Shown here piece by piece: positions 50,942 to 60,211 of a stretch of 64,000 nucleotides of DNA (position 1 is its first letter; every line of letters begins with the position of its first letter). The stretch covers positions 1 to 64,000 of the forward strand of contig CAKZFX010000012.1 in assembly GCA_936908745.1 (NCBI GenBank). The letters run 5' to 3'. Position numbers and translations under genes: made by a program. Source of the DNA: an uncultured Chitinophagaceae bacterium. Its GTDB lineage: Bacteria > Bacteroidota > Bacteroidia > Chitinophagales > Chitinophagaceae. The notes below the pieces were generated by a model. That model was not told the origin of the DNA. It saw nothing but the letters and a program-made list of their open reading frames with translations, and made no database searches.

Positions 50942-51625
50942 TCAGCGGGCAAAGTCCACTCTTTTTATTAACCGGCTTCTTTCGTTTAAAAACAGGTCGT
51001 CGGGGGAGATGCCAAAAGGCCATTCCCGGGCTTGTATCAATTGTGTCAGCGAATCGGAAAGGGCTTTATTCAGGCTCTTGAAAACGAATTCGGAGCAATA
51101 CATTTCTTTATCAGACAGGAAGTTAAAGTAGAGATCAAACTTCAGCCCGGCGGCATAATAGTCTTTTACAACGGTTGATAAAGTGCCGGTTTGTGCGGGA
51201 CTTAACTGGTAACGGTAAACCGCAAAGTTGTTAGCTTCTTCAGGAATCAAAAAACTGTCGATCGGGTCACGCCGCAATTTCTGATCGGGATTATAGCTGC
51301 CGCCAATGGCGTGGTAAACAATTACTGAATCGTTTTCAATAAAGACTAACCCGCAATGTGAAAAGGAAGTGTCGATACGGTTCATGCTGCGGGCGGCACG
51401 GCTTACCTCATCTGTTCCGCTCCGGAAAATAAGATCGCCGGAACGGACCAATGGTTTTACACTGTCAATACGGGCATAGTGATCGGTAAATTGTTCTTTG
51501 GTTAAACCATGTATTTTTCCAGGCTTGTTTGCACAGGCAACGAAAAAAAACAAGAGGCAGCTTGTAAGCCACCTCTTTGTTTTTTGAAAACTATGTGGTT
51601 GAGCAATGCGCTTATCCATTTTCAC
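50942..51625 (-). CDS. YiiX-type cysteine hydrolase (peptidase C92 / NlpC-like)
   Basis: 227 residues with a lipoprotein-like signal (WLTSCLLFFFVAC). The permuted papain-like fold of the YiiX family is visible: the N-terminal GDLIFRSG, the histidine in DTSFSHCGLVFIEN, and the catalytic Cys in DKEMYCSEFVFKSLNK. The substrate is unknown (cell-wall peptides or lipids in relatives). The start lies 14 bases inside the phoH reading frame, so it is co-transcribed with it. Confidence 0.84.
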   Translation of the reverse strand: MKMDKRIAQPHSFQKTKRWLTSCLLFFFVACANKPGKIHGLTKEQFTDHYARIDSVKPLVRSGDLIFRSGTDEVSRAARSMNRIDTSFSHCGLVFIENDSVIVYHAIGGSYNPDQKLRRDPIDSFLIPEEANNFAVYRYQLSPAQTGTLSTVVKDYYAAGLKFDLYFNFLSDKEMYCSEFVFKSLNKALSDSLTQLIQAREWPFGISPDDLFLNERSRLIKRVDFAR

Positions 51626-52583
51626 CTTGTTCCTGTTGTTCTTTGTTATAGGCTTTGATGATCGCTTTTACAAGGCGGTGACGTACCACGTCTTCTTCAT
51701 CCAGTTCGATATGGCCGATACCATCTACATTTTTCAAAATGCGTACGGCTGTTTTCAAACCGCTTTTCTGGTTTCTTGGTAAGTCCACCTGCGAAGTATC
51801 GCCGGTGATGATCGCTTTGGCATTGGCGCCGATACGTGTCAGGAACATTTTTAATTGCAGGTCAGTGGCATTTTGCGCCTCATCCAGCAATATAAATGCA
51901 TTGTCGAGTGTACGTCCGCGCATGTAGGCCAATGGTGCGATCTCGATCGTTCTTGTGGTCATGTAGTAACCCAGCTTATCCGCAGGGATCATATCATCGA
52001 GCGCATCGTATAACGGCCGCAGGTACGGATCGATTTTTTCTTTCAGATCACCTGGTAAGAAACCAAGGCTTTCACCGGCTTCTACCGCAGGTCTTGTGAG
52101 GACGATCTTTTTTACCTGTTTATTTTTTAATGCCCGCACTGCCAGCGCCACGGCTGTATAGGTTTTACCTGTACCGGCCGGCCCGATGGCAAATACGATG
52201 TCGTTCTTTTCGGCCAGTGTCACCATTTTTTTCTGGTTGGCTGTCCGGGCCCTTACGGATTTACCATTAGGGCCAAATACGAGTACATCGTTAGGGTTTC
52301 TTTCTACAAAATTGTCCACTGTTTCCGCATCATCGCCGCCGAGTACCTGCTCAAAGTAGTTTTCGCTCATATGACCATTCCGTTCGAGGTAGGAAACAAT
52401 AAGCGAGATTTTTTCGCGGGCCGATTCCACCTGTTCGGGTGCGCCGCTGAGTTTGAGTTGTGTGCCGCGGGAGAGGATTTTCAGCAGTGGGAATTTCTTT
52501 TTAAGGATGTCGAGTTTACCGTTGTTTACTCCGAAAAATTCGATAGGGTTAACGGTTTCAAGGTTGATGATTGTGTCGGTCAA
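51612..52583 (-). CDS. PhoH-family ATPase
   Basis: 323 residues. The N-terminal KH-like or helical part (1-100) is followed by the PhoH nucleotide-binding domain with Walker A AIGPAGTGKTYTAVALA, the following VLTRPAVEAGESLGFLPGDLKEK, and Walker B NAFILLDEAQNATD. It binds and hydrolyses ATP. Relatives are linked to RNA metabolism (ybeZ) or phosphate starvation. The start is ATG 52583. Confidence 0.92.
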   Translation of the reverse strand: MTDTIINLETVNPIEFFGVNNGKLDILKKKFPLLKILSRGTQLKLSGAPEQVESAREKISLIVSYLERNGHMSENYFEQVLGGDDAETVDNFVERNPNDVLVFGPNGKSVRARTANQKKMVTLAEKNDIVFAIGPAGTGKTYTAVALAVRALKNKQVKKIVLTRPAVEAGESLGFLPGDLKEKIDPYLRPLYDALDDMIPADKLGYYMTTRTIEIAPLAYMRGRTLDNAFILLDEAQNATDLQLKMFLTRIGANAKAIITGDTSQVDLPRNQKSGLKTAVRILKNVDGIGHIELDEEDVVRHRLVKAIIKAYNKEQQEQGENG

Positions 52584-53284
52584 TTCGCTTCAGTTTTATT
52601 TCAAACAATGCCGGCTAAGGGTGGTGCCGGATTATTTACTTCTTTTGCGCCTTTGCAAAAGACTCACCCCTCTTTCTCAAATATAACTTACTGGAGTTTT
52701 ATTTTCCTAAAGTTACTTATTCACAAGTGTGAATACAAATACCGTGCGTCAAATCAGAGTTAATGTTTTTTTCACTATATGCAGTGAGGTGAGGGACTGC
52801 ATATTATGTTTTTGTTAGGAGCTGATTTTATGGAATTTTTCCCGGTATGCATCCCATTAAGATAGGGTTGTTTGTACCCATGAGTTGTTTCTACGGGACA
52901 ACTTCGTTATGCTGAAGGCAGTGAAGCATCTCAAGACTATCAGTGTTGTCAGCCAGTAAGCCTTTTTCTTCTTTATTATTCCACGAGATGTTCCTACGGA
53001 ACATAGCAGCCTGCATTATTACGTTTGTTATCCTTGATATGTCCCTACGGGACATTAATTGCGAAGCGTTCCGGCGGAATGCTTCAAGATACCGCAAGAA
53101 CGTCTGGTATTAGACGCTAACCAGTTTTTTTATGCTAGATGTTTTCTACGGAATATCGTAAAACCTTAAGCCTGTAGGGACCTGTAAGTTTTCGCTGCAG
53201 GACATTAATTGCGAGGCGTTCCAGCGGAACGCTTCGTATCTGGAACGATGAAAAGGTATTCAACATACGTTCCGTAGGAACGTT
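52584..53284. repeat. 701-base gap with a cluster of hairpin repeats
   Basis: No gene is supported. Hairpins with 3-base loops: ATGTTCC (52988-53004, loop TAC), ATGTCCC (53039-53055, TAC), GAAGCGTTCC with a G-T pair (53063-53085, GGC), GAGGCGTTCC (53213-53235, AGC), ACGTTCC (53267-53283, GTA). The block GGACATTAATTGCGARGCG, joining the second and third hairpins, is repeated before the fourth. Decayed copies lie at about 52896 and 53148. The stems resemble those at 45.6-45.9 kb. Confidence 0.7.
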
Positions 53285-53340
53285 TCGTGGAACATTACAA
53301 CGGAAATGCATCCAGTCCTTTCTTGTTCTATCTTTATACC

Positions 53341-53823
53341 GTGAAGGAACAACACAAGCCCATCAAACGCAGCCCGCAACTGGCGCCACTGAGCCGTGAA
53401 CACCACGATGCTTTATTATTTATTTGGAAAATACGGCAGGGTTTAAAGAATGAGACCAGTATTGATAAGTTAAGAGCTTACTCTCTCTGGTATTGGAAGG
53501 AACATACCAAACCTCATTTTTTCCAGGAAGAAAAAATATTGCTGCCTTTTTTAGATGAAGATGATGCGTTTGCTGTGCAATTAAAGAATGAACATTCATT
53601 GATCCGTGAACTGGTGTTGTCATTGGATAAAGAACCGGATGCGGAAATTTTTGTGTTGTTTACTGATCTTGCAGAAAAACATATCCGCTGGGAAGAACGC
53701 AGCTTGTTTCCTTATCTTGAAAAAATGCTTTCACAGGAGCAGCTCGATACGATCCTCAAAGAGTTACAATTACATCCCATTGCCTGTGATGAATGGACAG
53801 ATGTTTTTTGGGCGAAGAAATAG
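53341..53823 (+). CDS. Hemerythrin-domain protein
   Basis: 160 residues from GTG 53341 (MKEQHKPIKRSPQLAPLSREHHDAL; a GTG at 53287 is in frame but lies against the repeat). The four-helix bundle carries the iron ligands: REHHDAL, HTKPHFFQEEKILLP, KNEHSLIREL, and AEKHIRWEERSLFPYLE. It probably binds O2 or handles iron, or senses nitrosative stress. No signal peptide. It stands alone between two repeat regions. Confidence 0.83.
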   Translation: MKEQHKPIKRSPQLAPLSREHHDALLFIWKIRQGLKNETSIDKLRAYSLWYWKEHTKPHFFQEEKILLPFLDEDDAFAVQLKNEHSLIRELVLSLDKEPDAEIFVLFTDLAEKHIRWEERSLFPYLEKMLSQEQLDTILKELQLHPIACDEWTDVFWAKK

Positions 53824-53870
53824 TATATAGTCAGGAGTCATTAGTCGGGAGTCAGTAGTAAAGATGCGTG
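53824..53870. repeat. Word-repeat patch AGTCAGGAGTC
   Basis: Reads AGTCAGGAGTCATTAGTCG then GGAGTCAGTAGTAAAG; the same words as those starting each unit of the array at 45.6-45.9 kb. Between the hemerythrin and TonB genes. Confidence 0.55.
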
Positions 53871-53924
53871 AGTTAAAGTGTGTCATTGCGTTATAACTCA
53901 TTTGACACTAATCCTGTTTTCAAC

Positions 53925-56423
53925 TTACCATCTCGCCACAATCTTAAAGTTCACCAAACGGGGTGTGAGGCGATTAGGCATTGTATAAATCGTATTGGAA
54001 AAGTCTTTTACCAGCAAATAAGAAATGGTGTTTGCCCGGTCAATTACGTTAAATAATTCAAGACTGGCCCAGATACTTTCAAAGTTGCGGAAAGGACTAT
54101 GGCTTCTTCGTTTGCTTTTATCCGCATCTAACAGTAATGCGCTAAAGCCCATATCAATACGGATATAAGGAGGAATTTCTAAAGCGTTGCGGTATTTCAC
54201 ACTGCCGGGAATATTGTAAGGAAGATTTGTTCCGTACAACAGGTTGAGATAAACTTTGAAGTTTTTATTCGTGGCTAAATAATCCTGGAAGAACATACCA
54301 AAAGTGATCAGGCGATCCGTTGGCCGGCGTAGCCAACCCTGGTTGACCGTAACACTATCGATCGGCTGGTTCTGGTCATTCAGCGTATAGTTTTTATAAG
54401 TGTCGCCTTCAATGTCTTCTTTTGTTTTCATCAGGCCGATGCTGATCCAGCTTTCGGCATCTTTTACCAGTTCGCCAAACAAACGCATTTCAATACCTGC
54501 AGCATAGGCTTTAGCTACGTTTTCTCCAAAGTAACGGATACGTACGTTGTCGATATCATACGGCACCACATCGCTCATGCGTTTATAATACGCTTCTGTT
54601 GTCCAGCGCATCGGGCGACCGGCCAATCCTTTGAAACTATAATCGAAACCAGCAACACCCTGCCAGCTTTTCTGTGCTTTTAAATTGGCGTTGATCGTTC
54701 CATCGTATCTTCTCAACTCACGATAGAAAGGAGGCTGGTGGTAAGCGCCAACGGCCGCACGAAACACAATGTCTTTTTTCCAATCGGGTTTCCAGCTTGC
54801 ACCCAAACGCGGGCTGATCAAGAATTCTTTGTTCAGTGAATTATAGTTGAAACGAACACCGGCTGTCAACGTAACCGAACGGCGTGAATTGGAATCACCG
54901 AGCAGAATATTGTCCTGTATATAACCGCTGAATTTATTGATATCAAGATTGGCATTTGCTTTTGTAACCTTACTTAGTTGCAACATGTTGGGTTGGTAAG
55001 GCAATGAGTAACCGGCAGAGTCCTGGTATTCCCATTCGTTGAGTTTGTCGGCAATTTTTGTTTTATCAAAACTCAATCCCCATTGCAGCGCATGGTTGTT
55101 TTTATCCAGGTTTCCCTTGTGTCCAACGTTCCAGTTTTCAATGTTGAGTGCATTGCGTGCAAAGTTTTGATAGACGCCTGCGCCCAACGGATTTACGATT
55201 AAACCATAAGTGGGCTGGCTTTTATCAAAGTCACGTTCGCCAAATAAGTAAGCGCCGGTGATGTCAATATTTTCTCTTTCATCGTTTTCAAAACGGCTGG
55301 CCATCCATTTTAATTTCAATCTTTTGCTGACATGGTTTGCCAGGGAGAAGCCAACCATGTTGGTTGTGTATTCATCTCTTTCCTGTCCTTCAAAGAAAAT
55401 ATCAACGCCGAGGTTGACACTGAAGAAAGGAGAGAAGACCGAAGAGGTCAGTTGACTGAATTCGGGAACCAGTGAGAATTTGCTTTTGGAAATATTGCCC
55501 AATAGTTCCGCTTCCCATTTATCATTGAACTTGTAATTAAACAGTCCCTGGAAGTCGGAAGAAGAAGGCACATAGTTTCCCTGCGTGGCCTGGCTGCTTA
55601 GTAAATTGCGGTTGCTCCGGTTCCTGGCACCGAGCAAGTAAGTAAACTTATTATTGCTGCTTGTGCCTTCGAGTTGTACGCCCTGTTCCAATATGCCGAC
55701 ATAGACCGAACCGCCAAAACGTTTTGGTTTTTTGTATTGAATATCGAGCACACTGCTCATTTTGTCGCCATATTTTGCCTGGAACCCGCCGTTGTAAAAG
55801 TTGATATTCCTTACCATTTCAGGATTGATAAAACTCAACCCTTCCTGCTGACCATTACGGATCAGGTAAGGACGAAAAACCTCAAAGTCGTTTACATAAA
55901 TAAGGTTTTCGTCATAGCTGCCGCCACGTACAGAGTATTGCGAAGTCAGTTCGTTATTAGAACCTACAAATACCTTAATCATGCTTTCCACGCCGGTGAT
56001 GGCAGACGGCAGGTTGATGATCGTTTTGGGATTGGGTTTGATCAGGCCGGCTTCGTTTCGTTCACGCTGGTCGCTGATGATGACTTCGGCTAAAATGTTT
56101 TCGCCTCTTTCTAACCGGACGGTCAATTGTTCTTCCTCGTTTTCATTCAGGAGAAAGTTTTTTTGTTCCGGTTTGCGGTTAATATGTGAAAAAACAAGTG
56201 CGAAGGCTTTGCCGGCAGGCACTTCGATGCGGAAGTAGCCGGAGTCGTTGGTGCTGATACCTGTTTGCTTGCCGAGAATGACAACGGAGACACCAGGCAT
56301 CGGGTTTTCATTATCATCTACCACTTTGCCCGATACCCATGCTGTTTTCTTTTGCGAAAAAGAGATCGTGGCCAGCAGTAAGCAGGCGATAGTTAGTATG
56401 GTTTGTCGGCAGTTGATTTTCAT
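53925..56423 (-). CDS. TonB-dependent outer-membrane receptor
   Basis: 832 residues with a signal peptide (about 1-23). A carboxypeptidase-D-regulatory-like domain (about 30-110) precedes the plug (about 130-250, with SAITGVESMIKVFVGSNNELTSQYSVRGGSYDENL), then a 22-strand-type barrel ending PNRLTPRLVNFKIVARW. No SusD gene is adjacent, so it is not a classic Sus pair. It probably imports an unknown large ligand such as a siderophore or peptide. Confidence 0.93.
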   Translation of the reverse strand: MKINCRQTILTIACLLLATISFSQKKTAWVSGKVVDDNENPMPGVSVVILGKQTGISTNDSGYFRIEVPAGKAFALVFSHINRKPEQKNFLLNENEEEQLTVRLERGENILAEVIISDQRERNEAGLIKPNPKTIINLPSAITGVESMIKVFVGSNNELTSQYSVRGGSYDENLIYVNDFEVFRPYLIRNGQQEGLSFINPEMVRNINFYNGGFQAKYGDKMSSVLDIQYKKPKRFGGSVYVGILEQGVQLEGTSSNNKFTYLLGARNRSNRNLLSSQATQGNYVPSSSDFQGLFNYKFNDKWEAELLGNISKSKFSLVPEFSQLTSSVFSPFFSVNLGVDIFFEGQERDEYTTNMVGFSLANHVSKRLKLKWMASRFENDERENIDITGAYLFGERDFDKSQPTYGLIVNPLGAGVYQNFARNALNIENWNVGHKGNLDKNNHALQWGLSFDKTKIADKLNEWEYQDSAGYSLPYQPNMLQLSKVTKANANLDINKFSGYIQDNILLGDSNSRRSVTLTAGVRFNYNSLNKEFLISPRLGASWKPDWKKDIVFRAAVGAYHQPPFYRELRRYDGTINANLKAQKSWQGVAGFDYSFKGLAGRPMRWTTEAYYKRMSDVVPYDIDNVRIRYFGENVAKAYAAGIEMRLFGELVKDAESWISIGLMKTKEDIEGDTYKNYTLNDQNQPIDSVTVNQGWLRRPTDRLITFGMFFQDYLATNKNFKVYLNLLYGTNLPYNIPGSVKYRNALEIPPYIRIDMGFSALLLDADKSKRRSHSPFRNFESIWASLELFNVIDRANTISYLLVKDFSNTIYTMPNRLTPRLVNFKIVARW

Positions 56424-56439
56424 AAGAGAATGATGAACA

Positions 56440-56562
56440 AGATACGGAGAAGTCGGGAAAGTCCGTAAAGTCGGGAAGTCAGAAAAGTCCGAAAGACGGG
56501 AAGTCAGGAAGTCGGGAAGATGATATTAATAAGGGGATAGTCTTTCCGACTTACCGTCTTTT
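56440..56562. repeat. Word-repeat patch GTCGGGAAGTC with mirrored end
   Basis: GAAGTCGGGAAAGTCCG, AAAGTCGGGAAGTCAG, AAAAGTCCGAAAGAC and so on, about six units, then an arm with the reverse-complement words (CTTTCCGACTTACCG, CTTTTCTGACT) near 56538-56570. The arms could pair. It sits between the TonB receptor and rpe. Confidence 0.6.
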
Positions 56563-56566
56563 CTGA

Positions 56567-57214
56567 CTAAACTTCTTTTAATGCTTTGATCGTCGCCTTT
56601 GGATCGGCTGATTTGAAAACGGTATTGCCAGCTACCAGCACATCGGCGCCGGCTTTGATAATGGAACCTGCGTTTTCAATCGTAACACCGCCATCAATTT
56701 CGATCAGCACGTTGAGGTTTCTCTCTTCGATCATCTGGCGGAGTTGTTTTATTTTTTCCAGCGTATAAGGGATGAATTTTTGCCCGCCAAAACCTGGATT
56801 TACACTCATCATACAAACGAGGTCAATGTCGTGGAGAATATCATGCAGGGCCGCCACCGGCGTATGCGGGTTGATAGCCACACCGGCTTTCATGCCGAGA
56901 CTTTTTATTTGCTGAATATTGCGGTGCAGGTGCGGGCAGGCTTCCAGGTGAACAGAAAGATTGTCAGCGCCGGCGTTTTTGAATTGTTCGGCATAGTTGC
57001 CGGGCTCTTCGATCATCAGGTGCACATCGCAAATTTTGTTGGTTTGTTTGCGGAATATTTCGATCAGCATCGGCCCGAATGTAATATTGGGAACAAACCG
57101 GCCATCCATCACATCAAGATGGTACCAATCTGCCTCACTTTCGTTGAGCATTTTACATTCGGCTTCAAGGTTGGTGAAGTCGGCAGCCAGCAAAGAAGGA
57201 GCAATGATCGGCAT
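56567..57214 (-). CDS. rpe: Ribulose-phosphate 3-epimerase
   Basis: 215 residues, a TIM barrel that interconverts ribulose-5-phosphate and xylulose-5-phosphate. Active-site residues are visible: IIAPSLLAADFTNL, the metal-ligand region WYHLDVMDGRFVPNITFGP, VHLMIEEP, MMSVNPGFGGQKFIP, and IEIDGGVTIENAG. The start is ATG 57214 (MPIIAPS; a TTG three codons upstream is weaker). Confidence 0.96.
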   Translation of the reverse strand: MPIIAPSLLAADFTNLEAECKMLNESEADWYHLDVMDGRFVPNITFGPMLIEIFRKQTNKICDVHLMIEEPGNYAEQFKNAGADNLSVHLEACPHLHRNIQQIKSLGMKAGVAINPHTPVAALHDILHDIDLVCMMSVNPGFGGQKFIPYTLEKIKQLRQMIEERNLNVLIEIDGGVTIENAGSIIKAGADVLVAGNTVFKSADPKATIKALKEV

Positions 57215-57224
57215 GAGTAGCAAT

Positions 57225-57322
57225 TTTGTGCAAGTTAAGAAAGGTTGATAAGTTAACAGGTTTAAAAGTTAATAAGGTAACAAGCTTATAAGTCCCTGTC
57301 AACTTATTAACTATTCAACTAA
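57225..57322. repeat. Word-repeat patch AAGTTAA with mirrored arm
   Basis: AAGTTAAGAAAGG, TAAGTTAACAGG, AAGTTAATAAGG and similar, followed by an arm with CAACTTATTAACTATTCAAC, near-complementary to the first part. Between rpe and the TPR lipoprotein gene. No gene is seen. Confidence 0.55.
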
Positions 57323-58324
57323 CTACTTGATTTTATCCGCAGCCTCCTTTGCTTCGGTAAATGTTTTATCCAATCCATAAGCCCGCTGGTAGTTGAGTTT
57401 GGCTTCGGCTGTATTGCCTGTGGCTTCCTGGCAACGTCCCATCCAGTAGTAAGCATCCGCGAAACTGGGCGAAATACTCATCACTAAGTTGAAAACAGCA
57501 TAAGCCTGTTCATATTTTTTTTGCTCAAATAATACCCTGCCTTTTTCGATATAGGCATTTTTGAAGTAGTAATCATGTTTGATCGCTTCGTCAAATAAAG
57601 AAATGGCTTTGGCTTTATCGCCCACATTTGAAAAGTAAATGCCTTTGTAGTAGTACGGCTCTCCATGTACGCCCAATGAATCCATTTTGGCCAGTGAATC
57701 CGTCAGCGCAATCACTTTTGGATTTTTGCTTTCAGCATATTTATAGGCGAGGTTATAATTCAATTCCACATCAAAAGGCGTCAATTCATAGGCACGTTCC
57801 AGTAATGTGATCGCACCATTAAGATCATTTTTTTTGTGTAACAAATCCGATTTCAATACCAGTACATCCACTTGCTGCGGGTTTATTTGCAGTATTTCAT
57901 CAGCTACTTTCAATGCCTCATCGGTTTTGTTTTGTGCATCATACGCACGGGCAAGGCTTAAGCGAAGCAAAAGGCTTTGCGGCAGTTCTTTTGTCGCATC
58001 CAGCAGGAATAAAGCCGCTGAGTCTGGTTTTTTTTCCAGTAAAATATTACTGATGCCAAAAGCGTATTGCTCTTTTTTGTTGAGCGACCATGCTTTTTTA
58101 AAGTCAGCTAAAGCCGGTTCGGGCAAATTGTTAGTATTGAGCAATACCGCACGACGGAAGTACAGGTCATCATTTTCCGGGCTTTTTTCAATACTGTCTG
58201 TCAGCGGTTGAAAAGGAGGGTTGGACAGGATATTATCAAAAGCGCCACTGTTATTATCAGTACAACTGCTGATAGTCATCATGCCCCCAACTAATAAGAC
58301 GAATATTTTTGCGATTCCGTTCAT
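57323..58324 (-). CDS. TPR-repeat lipoprotein
   Basis: 333 residues. The lipobox is ISSC with C21 (after MNGIAKIFVLLVGGMMT). Six to eight tetratricopeptide repeats from about residue 45 (ENDDLYFRRAVLLNTNNLPEP, LRLSLARAYDAQNKTDEAL, ADAYYWMGRCQEATGNTAEAK). It probably scaffolds a protein complex at the inner face of the outer membrane. Confidence 0.85.
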   Translation of the reverse strand: MNGIAKIFVLLVGGMMTISSCTDNNSGAFDNILSNPPFQPLTDSIEKSPENDDLYFRRAVLLNTNNLPEPALADFKKAWSLNKKEQYAFGISNILLEKKPDSAALFLLDATKELPQSLLLRLSLARAYDAQNKTDEALKVADEILQINPQQVDVLVLKSDLLHKKNDLNGAITLLERAYELTPFDVELNYNLAYKYAESKNPKVIALTDSLAKMDSLGVHGEPYYYKGIYFSNVGDKAKAISLFDEAIKHDYYFKNAYIEKGRVLFEQKKYEQAYAVFNLVMSISPSFADAYYWMGRCQEATGNTAEAKLNYQRAYGLDKTFTEAKEAADKIK

Positions 58325-58439
58325 TTGCTCATTTTAAACGATTCAAAACTAATCCTTTTTAAAGCTGAGTATGACAATTACCTGACAAACCTCAGCCCTA
58401 ACGAAAATACCTTTGCAGCCCCGATTCAAACGTAAAAAC

Positions 58440-59540
58440 ATGAAAAAACTTGTATTTCTTTTCTCCGTAGTTGTGGTAATTGCTGCTGCATGCACAAATA
58501 GTTCTAAAATTGGTTCGGCTGTGTCGCCTGAAGCAGACACACTGAGGTATCCCGACGAAACACATTTTAAGAATGTGCAGCAGTTGACATTTGGGGGTGA
58601 TAATGCGGAAGCATACTGGAGTTATGATGGCAAGTACCTGATTTTTCAACGCACCAATCCAAAAGATGGTTTGGAGTGCGACCAGATGTTTATCGGCAAA
58701 GTGCCGACAAAAGCAGGAGAGCAATTTACCTATAAGATGGTAAGCACCGGCAAAGGAAGAACGACCTGCGGCTTTTTTACCAAAGATGGCAAACATATTA
58801 TTTACGCTTCCACGCATTTAGGCGGCAATGAATGTCCTCCTGTACCGGATCGTGCTAAGTATGGCAACAAGTATATCTGGCCTTTGTATGAAAGCTTTGA
58901 TATTTTCATGGCTGATCTTGATGGCAAGATTGTAAAACAGCTGACCAACGCCAAGGGTTATGATGCAGAAGCTACACTGTCGCCTGATGGTGAGCAGATG
59001 TTGTATACAAGTGATAAGGACGGCGACCTGGAGCTGTATATTATGAACCTGAAAACCGGTGCTGAAAAAAGAATTACGCATTCCCTCGGTTATGATGGCG
59101 GTGCCTGGTTCAGCCCGGATGGCAAAAAGATTATCTGGCGAGCTTCCCGTCCGAAAACAGATGCTGATATAAAAGAATACAAAGATTTATTAGCGCAGCA
59201 TCTGGTGGCGCCGACCAACATGGAAGTATGGGTGGCAAATGCCGATGGCAGCAATCCTCACCAGGTTACTTCTTACGGACAGGCCAATTGGGCGCCGGCG
59301 TTTATGCCGGATAGCAAACGCATTATTTTTGCATCTAACCATGAGTACAAAAGAGGTTTCCCTTTTAATCTCTATACGATCAATGAAGATGGCAGCAACC
59401 TGACCAAGATCAGCCGTGACAAAGGTTTTGACGCCTTCCCGATGTTTTCACCGAACGGCAAAAAGTTTGTGTTTTGCAGCAACCGTAATAACGGCGGCAC
59501 AAGAGACACTAATATTTTTATTGCTGACTGGTCAGAATAA
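58440..59540 (+). CDS. TolB-like WD40/PD40 beta-propeller lipoprotein
   Basis: 366 residues from ATG 58440. The lipobox is IAAAC with C18. The mature part has about six PD40 repeats (NAEAYWSYDGKYLIFQR, YDAEATLSPDGEQMLYTS, YDGGAWFSPDGKKIIWRAS, WAPAFMPDSKRIIFAS, FDAFPMFSPNGKKFVFCS), the TolB-type propeller. It may bind other envelope proteins or a small ligand. Upstream is the TPR lipoprotein, divergent. Confidence 0.87.
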   Translation: MKKLVFLFSVVVVIAAACTNSSKIGSAVSPEADTLRYPDETHFKNVQQLTFGGDNAEAYWSYDGKYLIFQRTNPKDGLECDQMFIGKVPTKAGEQFTYKMVSTGKGRTTCGFFTKDGKHIIYASTHLGGNECPPVPDRAKYGNKYIWPLYESFDIFMADLDGKIVKQLTNAKGYDAEATLSPDGEQMLYTSDKDGDLELYIMNLKTGAEKRITHSLGYDGGAWFSPDGKKIIWRASRPKTDADIKEYKDLLAQHLVAPTNMEVWVANADGSNPHQVTSYGQANWAPAFMPDSKRIIFASNHEYKRGFPFNLYTINEDGSNLTKISRDKGFDAFPMFSPNGKKFVFCSNRNNGGTRDTNIFIADWSE

Positions 59541-59542
59541 GT

Positions 59543-60211
59543 TTACCCGTTGGTTGTTTTAGCCGCATCATTTTTCAACTGGCTGCGGATGCGGCTGAGC
59601 GTTTCCTGTTTCACGCCGAGATAGGAGGCAATATCCTGCAATAAGAAACGGTTGAAGAGTTGTGGCTGTAGTTTCATCAGCTTTTCATAACGGTTCTTGG
59701 TTGGCAGCTTCAATGTTATGTTGAGCTTGGTGACAGCAGCTGTAACGGAACTCATTATTTGCATAAACATATTACCGAATTCAGGATGTTCGATCACGAA
59801 TTGCCGGAAGTCTTTGTGTGCTATTTCCAGGGCAAAGGTCAGTTCTGCAAAACAGATAGTGAGTTTGGAAGGCTGCTGGTGTAAAAAACTTTTCAGGTCG
59901 GCGAAGAAGTCTTCTTCGGTCAAAAAGAAGAGTACCTGTTGTTTGTCTTTTTCACCCAGTAAGATTTCGACAGCGCCTTTGATGATAAAGCCGATGCGAT
60001 CGGCTGTTTCGCCTTCCCTTAAGTACGATTGGCCTTTTTTATAAATAGCAGGTGTAAAGAGTTGAACAGCCTTGTTGACCTTTTCTATATCCTTGATACC
60101 AAGATGATAAAATATTTCCCTGAGAATCTGCTGGCCGTTTTCAAAAGGTTTTTCTTGTATGTCTACTAATTTAACCGAAGGATTGAAGTCCTTTAAAAAA
60201 AAGTTACTCAT
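59543..60211 (-). CDS. Crp/Fnr-family transcriptional regulator
   Basis: 222 residues: a cNMP-type effector barrel (about 45-150, with KGQSYLREGETADRIGFIIKG) and a winged helix-turn-helix (about 175-215, LQDIASYLGVKQETLSRIRS). No FNR cysteine cluster. Paralogous to the regulator at 28431. Convergent with the TolB-like gene, separated by two bases. Confidence 0.88.
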   Translation of the reverse strand: MSNFFLKDFNPSVKLVDIQEKPFENGQQILREIFYHLGIKDIEKVNKAVQLFTPAIYKKGQSYLREGETADRIGFIIKGAVEILLGEKDKQQVLFFLTEEDFFADLKSFLHQQPSKLTICFAELTFALEIAHKDFRQFVIEHPEFGNMFMQIMSSVTAAVTKLNITLKLPTKNRYEKLMKLQPQLFNRFLLQDIASYLGVKQETLSRIRSQLKNDAAKTTNG

